This document shows, one piece after another, positions 37,201 to 46,200 of a stretch of 64,000 nucleotides of DNA. Position 1 is the first letter of the stretch; each line of letters starts with the position of its first letter. Source of the stretch: Posidonia oceanica (Eukaryota > Streptophyta > Magnoliopsida > Alismatales > Posidoniaceae). The stretch is taken from NCBI GenBank assembly GCA_037176725.1, contig JAZBRS010000049.1:33410001-33474000 (forward strand), written 5' to 3'. Position numbers and translations under genes: made by a program. Below the pieces are notes generated by a model. It searched no databases and was not told the DNA's origin. It worked only from the letters and a program-made list of their open reading frames with translations.

Positions 37201-40200
37201 CCTGCATTCAACCTCAGCAATAGATAGTGACACCATATTTTGTTTCTTACTCCTCTGAGACACAAGATTATCTCCAACAAAAGTACAATAATCAATAGTA
37301 AAACATCAATCAAGCTGCATAGTCAGCATCGAAATAGACAACAATATCTAAATAACCATGATTACAATATATCATTCCTTTGCCCAATGAATTCTCACAT
37401 AGCGAAAAATACTATTAGATTGAAGAAAGAAGAAGTGTTATTGCATTAGGATATGTGGTTATACATATATAGGATTTCTTAGATAAATGGATATCCAATA
37501 ATCCAAATAACCAAGACCACTAAACTACATAACATAACCTCTCTAACACTCCCCCACAAGCTGGAGCATATATATTTATCATGCCTACCTTGGTACATAA
37601 AGAGCCAAAAATCCCTACACCCAATCCTTTGGTGAAAATATCAGCTAGTTGCTCTGACGACTGAGTATATGGTGTTGAAATAATTCCTCACATCACCATG
37701 TCTCTAATGTAGTGGCAGTCAACTTCTATGTGCTTTGTTTATTCATAAAAGGTGAGATTATTGGCAATAAACATAGCTGCTTGATTATCACAGTGCATAA
37801 GAATCGATGTCTCAACTGTGAAACCAAGCTCTGAGACATGAGTGATCTGATCCACATCAACTCGCAGGTCGTTTGTGCCATAGACCTGTATTCTGCCTCT
37901 GCACTGACTAGATACTACATTCTACTTCTTGCTACGCCAAGTGACCAGATTTCTTTCCATATATGTGCAAAAACCTGACGTAGACTTTCTATCTTCACTG
38001 TCACTTGCATATCCTGAATCAGAATATGCTTCTATCTTCAGATGACCACCGTTCCTGTGTATCAACCCCTTTCCAGGTGCACCTTTGACATATGCAAGAA
38101 CCCGTAATGCTCCATCCTACTGTACTTTCCTAGGTTCATACATGAATTGACTCAGTAGGCTGACTACATAGGAAATGTCTGGCCATGTCACCATCAAATA
38201 TATGAGTTTACCAATCAACCGTCTGTACTGACCAGGATCTGCAATAATTCTGAAGTAGTATCTTAGAAGGATGGTGTCTCATCAATGGGAGTACTTTCAG
38301 GCATGCATCCCAACAATCCTGTCTCCTGAAGAAGGTCCAGAACATACTTTCTCTGTGACAGTGCCATCTTCTACTTTCCATAGGTAAACTCAATCCCGAG
38401 GAAGTACCGTGACTTGCCCATATCTTTAGTGACAAAATGTATCCTAAGATGCTTCTTTATCTGCCTGATGCCCACTGTATCACTGTCTATCACCAATATA
38501 TCATCAACATAGACCGCCAGTAAGACACCCATTTGTAGTCTTCTTACTGAACACAGACTGATCAACAGCACATCTCTGGAAGCCTGAATTTTTCAAATCA
38601 GGCTTTAGGACTTTGTTTTAATCGATAAATGGCCTTCTTCAATCTGCATACTCTATCCTCCCCCTGAGCAACATACCCTAGAGGTTGCTCTATAAGCACA
38701 GAATCTACTAGATCACCATATAAGAAAGTATTCCTCACATCTAGTTGACACAGTTCCCATGAATTATTTATAGCAATAGACAACAATACTCTGGTGGAGT
38801 TGAGACGTGCAACAGGTGAGAAGGTCTCTGCGTAGTCAACTCCATAAGTCTGAGTGAAACCTTGAGCAACCAGTCTGACTTTATACCTATCAACTGTGCC
38901 ATCAGCTCTGTACTTCACAGTATATATCCATCTACAGGTAACTACGGTGGCTCCAACAGGGCGAGTCACCAACTCCTAAGTACCACAATCTGATAATGCT
39001 GCTATTTCCTCATCCATGGCTGCCTTCCATTTTAAATGTAGCAATGCCTCCTGATAATCCCTGAGAAGTGACTCAGAGAAAATAGACAGAGCAAAGATAC
39101 GAAACATAAGGTGAAGAGAATCATAAGATACAAATTTTGAAATGAGATGAGCTGTGGAAGGAACGAGTACCCTTACGAAGTGCAATTGGAAGTTCAGACT
39201 CAGTTGGAGTTACATTTGCAATTACAGAGGAAGATGGTTCTATCGTTGGAGGCAAGTTGGTTGTCTGACGGTGATGATATACCTACAAGGGGAGAGGAAC
39301 CTCCTGATTGGCAAGGACGTCCTATATTGCACTTGTGGAAGAAAGATCAACAATATATGGAAGAGAAGGACACTCAACATCCAATGTGGCACCATCAGAC
39401 TAATTTGTGGACTCAAAAAATGTGACATCAGCAAACACAAGATATCTTTTTGTTGAAGGATGAAAACATCGATAACCTCTTTGAATGCGAGAGTAACCAA
39501 CAAACATGCACTTGATAGATCTGGAGGACAATTTATCAAAACCAGCACCTAAAAACCTTTGATGGTAAATAAAACAACTCTGTATATGGCCAAAGACGTT
39601 TAATGAGAACTTCACCTCCTAATGTTGTAGAAGGCATCCTGTTTATGAGATATATGGCAGTGAGAACAGCTTCAGACCAAAGAAACTTAGGAACATTCAT
39701 ATGTAACATGAGAGTGCGAGTGACATCCAAAATATGTCTGCGTTTGCGCTCAGCAACCTCATTTTGTTGAGAGGTGTGAGGACAAGTAGTCTGATGTATA
39801 ATGCCTAGAAATGCACAATAGAACTAAACACTAGATTGGACAAATTCTAGAATATTATCTGTACGCAAGCATTTTGAAGTAACATCAAACTGATTTTTTA
39901 TTTCTGTAATAAAAGTTTTAAGAACATCAAACATATGACTGTGATCCTTAAGCAAATATACCCATGAAACTCTAGAGAAGTCATCAATAAAAATAATATA
40001 ATAAGGATGACAAGAAACAAACTGGACTCTGGTTGGACTCCAGATGTCACAAGACGTAAATGCTTAAAGGAAGCACGATGCGTTTTCCTAACTGACACGA
40101 CTTACACTCAAATGAAGAGACTGAAACCCATGGCAAGGCTTGCTGTAACTTCTGATGTGATAGGTGGCTAAACTGGTGATGCCATAAAACAGAAGACTCA

Positions 40201-43200
40201 GATGTAAACGCCACAGATGCAAGTCCTCGAGGTATATTATCACTGGCCAGAATGTACACACCATTGCCTCGATCACGGCCCAAACCAATCCTCCACCCCG
40301 TCCGCAAATCCTAAAAAGTACAGTGAAAAGGAAAAAAGGTAACATAACAAAGTAATTGCTTGGTGATGGCACTAATGGAAAGAAAGTTAACAGAAAATCA
40401 GGTACATAAAGGACTTTTTCAAGTAACAATTGAGCAAAGGCCTGCACAACCCCTTCTCCACTGACAGAACAGTACCGACCATCAATGATGGCCACTGAAC
40501 GAATATTAGAAAACTGAGACAAATGTGTAAAAAGGATTTTTACACATGACATATGGGAAGAGGTACCTGAGTCAATGATCCAAGGAGTATCCCTGGAAGC
40601 CAGGAGGACACTAGTACCTGAGGAAGTGGCATGGGAAGTAGTGGCAGCATAGTCAATGACCTTTAGCTACAGGAACCATTCATAGTCCGCCTGAGAAATG
40701 GAAACTAGCTGCTCCTCACTGGTGGAAGTAGTAGGAGATGACTCAGTGGTAACATGCGTTTTCTGAAGACGGCCAATAATATCCCAACATTTGTCTATCC
40801 TGTGTCCCATCCGTCCATAGTGTGAGCATCATGGACGTCCTCCAGTGTCTCCACGTCTACGACCTCTCATGGCTGCCATTGCTGACTGTTCTAACATTGT
40901 AGTAGGGGTGGCTGTGGAATTCTAGAGAACTCTGGCAAAGGTGGTCTGTAAGTCAGGAACACTGTCTGAGAACTTAAATCCGGTTCAAACTGGATAAGTA
41001 GACGGCAACCACAAGCTCCTTCCGATACTTGCGCAACTGTGTAATATCAACTGTCAATGGCTGATAAATGTCAAGCTCATCAAGGAGACCACAAAGAACA
41101 GTGAAGTGCTCCCGAACCGACCGATCACCTTGACGCAGAGTGAACAACTGCTCATATATCTCAAAAACTCAAGATATATTCTTCTCATAGCCATATGTGA
41201 GACGTAGAGTATCCCACGTAACATCATAACCCCCCGTGCGACCGAAGGTTCCATACTGTTAACCAACCACGAGACAATAGTCGCATCATCAGCAAGCCAA
41301 TCCTCATACGTATCTGCTTTGCTGTCAGGAGGAGGAGGCAGATGTGTGAGATGCTTCACGTTCCGATATGCCAAAACAAAAGTCTCAAAACTCTATTACC
41401 AAAGTAGATAATTCTTTCCAGAAAGCTTCTTTGAAGTGCCACTAAGATTCTTCACCAAAGAATCACGAGAAGCCATAATGAATAATAGACTATATGGTCT
41501 GATTTCACTGCACCGGTAAGAGAAAAAATTGATATGGTGTAGACAAGCCCCAAAAAATCACACACCCACCTTCTAGAGACACCAACACACAGTCCGAAGG
41601 CACAAATACGTGTGGATATCACGTATCCACACACAAACAGGGACGGAAGACGCGTAGGAGGCCTAGGACATGGCCTGAACCACCCGTCGACGACTTAAAG
41701 GGGCTGGACTACCCCTGCCGACGGACCTAGGGGCGCTGGAAGCCCCTATTGGCGGGCCTGGGGGCGCTGAAAGCCCTTCCCGACAGGACTGGAGGAGGTG
41801 GAGACCTCTGCTGGCGAGACTAAAGGGCCTGGAGAGCCCTACAGGCGGCCTGCACGACGGAGGAGAGGTCTCCTGTGAGGTGATGCGAGGCCGACAGCAA
41901 TAGTTGGCCCTACCAGTGACGTGGGAAGAGGGACCGGACGGCTCTGACAGTGCCGGCAGGATCTGCTGGAGCAACCGACGGCGACGGACGGCCCTACAGG
42001 CGTCACGGGAGAGGTCCTCCGACCTGGTCGACGGTGGAGGAAGGGTGGGAGGTGCTATCCGATCGACTCCGGCAGCAAATCCGACGTGTCCAATCGCCGA
42101 CGGTGGTTGTAGGTAGGTGGACAACGGTGGTTAGGTTTAGAGTAGGGATTAGGGTAAAACCTAGAGCTCTGATACCATATTAGATTGAAGAAAGAAGAAG
42201 TGTTATTGCATTAAGATATGTGGTTACACATATATAGGGTTTCTCAGATAAATGGATATCCAATAATCCAAATAACCAAGACCACTAAACTACATAACAT
42301 AACATCTCTAACAAATACAAAGAATTCAACTTCCCAATGACATACTTTGGGATTCTCCATAAACCGACTGGCCATACTAACATCAAAGGTAACATTTGAC
42401 CTAGTGACTATGAGATAAATCAGTTTCCAATCTGTACATATATGCCTATTTTTATTAGTGCATCGTTTAGGATTTGGAACAATAGGAGTAGTAACAGGTG
42501 TGGTACTTAAATGTTCCTGCAGCAAATGCATTGCATACTTCCTTTGTGACACAATTAGTCTCTATTTGCCACAAGCTACTTCAATACCAAGAAAATATCG
42601 CAGTTGAACAAGATCCTTTGTTACAAAATATTTCTTCACATGTTGCTTTGTCTCTTCTACACCCACAGAATCACTTCCTATCACAAGAATATCATCCACA
42701 TACACAATCAAAATCATATTGCCTAAATCCTATTGTCCAGTAAATACAGAGTGATCTACATAACTCCTTGTAAAGCCAACTGATGTTATTACTTGGCTGA
42801 ATTTTTCGAACCACACACGAAGACTTTACTTAAGCCTATAAATAGCTTTCCATAGTTTGCATACTTTCCGAGTCTCCCACTAAACAACATGTCCTAGAAG
42901 TTGCTCCATAAACAAAGTCTCATATAAATCTGCATATAGAAAAACATTATTGACATCTTGTTGAAAAATTAGCTAAGATTTTGCAACTACAACCGAAACA
43001 AGAACTAGAATAGAACTAATGCAAGCAATAGGAGAAAAAGTTTCAAAGAAGGCTATGCTATATGTCTGTGTAAATCCTTTGTAAGTCCTTTGATAACAAG
43101 ACAAGCCTTAAACTTGCAAAAGGATCCACTAATTGGCTGGTATTTTACTGTAAACACTCATTTACAAGCAACATCTGCACCTACAAAAGGATCCACTAAC

Positions 43201-46200
43201 TCCCATGTCCCTCTACAAGTAAAAGAGGACATTTCTTCATTCATTGCACAACATTAGGTAGAATTTGTACTGGCCTCTTCATACATCCTAGGAATGGACA
43301 AAGAAGACAGAGAAAGGGCAAATTAACGAATGAAAGAGGAAACATTATAAAAAAAAATGGTTGGAGATAAGATATTGTGTACAAGAATTTATACCTTTAC
43401 GGATAGCAATAAAAGAGTCTTTAAAACCTCCATCAGATGTCCAAAGTGGTGGAACAGACAAGATTAATGATTGACAACCACGTTTGGTGTAAACTTGCAA
43501 AGGAACAACGAGTGTACTAGGAGCAACAGGTGCACTTGAAATAACTAATACACTGGGAACAACAGATCCACTAGGAACAGCAAGTATAGGAAGAGTAATA
43601 GTAAAAATATCTTAAGTAAGATAACTAGCCTTAGAAGAGAAATAAGGTATATCCTCAAAAAATGTAGAATCAATACTCACATATTGTTTACCAGTGATCA
43701 TAACAACGATAACCCTTTTGAATGTGACAATACCCTAAAAATATGCACTTATCACACAAAGAGACAATTTATCCAAGTTCGTCCCTAAAATAGCCAGTAA
43801 AATTTAGTAACATGTGCATGAAACATCAAAGTACAAGCAACATCCAAAATATGAAATAATTTTCTCTCAACCACACCATTTTATCGAGAGAAATGAGGAC
43901 ACGATGTTTGGTGTATATTGCCATTAGAAGAACAAAAAATTGTAAATTCTTTAGACAAATTCTAAGGCATTATCAATACGAAAACAGCAAACAGAAGAAG
44001 AATATTGACATTTTATTTCACTATAAAATTTTTGAAGTACAGAAGTAACTTGAGATGTATTTTTAATAAGATCCAAGTTGTTCTAGAATAATCATCCACA
44101 AACAAAGGTGTCACCAAAGAGGAGACACCTATAGAGATAATGCAAGAATATTAGAAGATGAGACATCTAAGTAGTACGCTCCACCAACCATATATCCGCC
44201 ACCAATCCTCTTCGTCATTTAGAGATCCTGTCATATGAGAAGACGCACGTGAATCTATTAACCAGGACAAATTTGAGGCCATGTTGGTAGTAATACCAGT
44301 GCAACAATAGCCATAAGAGATAGTGTAGTAGCGGTAGAGGCAAATATCTCAAGTTTTTCAATTTTCATGTATGTCAAAGTAACCACATCTGGAGAGTCCT
44401 CTAGAGAATCGGATGAGGCATCATTTGCAACATTGGTTGATTTATCATGCTTGTCCCAGCAACAATCAACAGTGTGACCCACACGACAACAATACGTGCG
44501 TGTAAACCATCCACCATGTCCACCACATCTATTGAAGGATGTGACCATAAATGATAATTTGGTCCATTCAACTTAACGATGGTCCTTGCAAACATATGGA
44601 GATTGAGAGTAGACAAAGACGACACCATCAAACCCAACAAACAACGAAAAGATCCCGTATATTATTATAACCCCAACAAACAAATAAAAATCAACACAAT
44701 GCTAGCCAACCGACGGAATGACAATAGGGAGCAGCTTCAATGCAAAACAGCAAGGGAGGAAGACCAGCAACTGCAGCAAACTCATGTCTCCATACTGTCC
44801 GACGGTTTCTACAGCGGCTGACGACGATGGCTCCAACAGCCAGTGACGGCAACGATTGTGGTGGCTACAGAAAACATATTCTAGGGCACCAAACCTATTG
44901 TTATGGTATCATGTTGAGAAAATTGATCTAAATTGCATAATTATAAAATCAAATAGTACTATGGATCCACAAGATCCATTAACCCATGAAGCACACTCTT
45001 ATCCATTCCTAACACTCCACGTGAACTACTTCATAGATTCTACGATTGCGTTCCAGCTACTGAGACCATCAGATTGCATGATACTGTGATGAAATATTCG
45101 AGACTACAGATATTTATGGCCCGTAAAACACCTAGAATTAGCCACCCACATACGTGTCTCTTTCGAAATTTCTGGTGATAGATCCCCAGTTTGAATTACT
45201 TAGTCACTAAGATTTTCATTGTCGCTTATTAGTTATTCTAAATACTTTTCCAACCCTATATCTTGATCAATTTTATTTTTCCTAATATATAAATAGGCTT
45301 TTTGGTTAACTACCATAGATGTTTCCCTAATAATTTAATTTATTGTAAACAAAGTATGTGAATTCCAACTAGCAACGTCTGCAAATCTCAGATAAATAGA
45401 AGAAAAGGCACACTGAAGCAGATACAAGCTTCCCTGACTGCTAACTTACAGTCTACTACAAACCTCATTCCCTTCTGAATAGGAAACATTATGAATTTAA
45501 GATAGAGGACGTGACTAATGGAAACATGAAGATGAAAGCTTAAAGAGCATACTTCGCTTTTGAATTGCTTTCCTTCTAACACCTTTGTTGAGGATTTTCA
45601 TTGAAGTTCTTCTCGTACGGAGTTGCACACACTATTCCAGTAAGCAATTGTAAATGAGTAAACTGTATACTTGGAATGCTAAAGAACAACAGATAAAATA
45701 AACGTTAAGATTATCACGTGGATAACAAATGAAATAAACATTAGCCTATCTACAATCTACGGTTTAAAAGTAAAAGATTGTAAGATAGATATAGAGAAAT
45801 TGAGACTTGTTGGATAAAATTCCGACATCAACTTAAACAAAAAAATTAAACAAGATCCCAAGACTCTGAACTCAAATCATTTGGTTTCAGCTGGATGCCT
45901 CTAAACAGGCCAGAGACAGAAGAGGCCAAAAGTCCAAAACAGAACCAGCGACATATATATTTTTATCCTTTTTCTGTATATTTTTATCCAATTGAGACAC
46001 AATTAGGACCGAAAACAGTGAAAATCCCATGTCGACTAGTAATGGTCTATAGTAGTGTTTAATAAGATCCTGAGTCCCTCTGGACAATCGGTTGTATTGG
46101 ACACTGAAACTTCAAAAGTATCGGCATGGAGCTACGTATAGACCGGAATGGCCTCTAGTAAACTGCGGTGATAATAGTAAATAGAAATTTTTACTATACA

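Larger units (their letters stand above)
37413..42313 (-). mobile_element. Copia element F nested in Copia E
   Basis: LTRs of 136 bp (37413-37548; 42178-42313), nearly identical, with a perfect 5-bp duplication AATAC (37408-37412, 42314-42318). Minus orientation; primer site TGGTATCAGAGC directly at the 5' LTR (42177-42166). LTR ends are TG and TA rather than TG and CA. All gag-pol domains can be traced in order. Confidence 0.9.
36728..45014 (-). mobile_element. Copia element E, decayed, split by Copia F
   Basis: LTR-like ends at 36728-36866 and 44912-45014, both starting TGTTGAGAAAA and sharing ATCTAAATTGCATAATTAT; the right one is shorter. Minus orientation with a primer-like TGATACCATAAC beside the right LTR and a polypurine tract beside the left. 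RNase H, RT, integrase and protease pieces are spread over 36870-37412 and 42314-44640. No clean target duplication was seen. The element is interrupted by Copia F. Confidence 0.75.

Noticed and set aside
41660..42180. GC-rich open frames of 70-150 codons on both strands
   Set aside because: They lie in the untranslated leader of Copia F between primer site and gag; no domain, and both strands are open because of composition.
45887..46087. Minus-strand 66-codon frame in intron 1
   Set aside because: No splice signals that join it to exons 1 and 2 in phase, and no motif.
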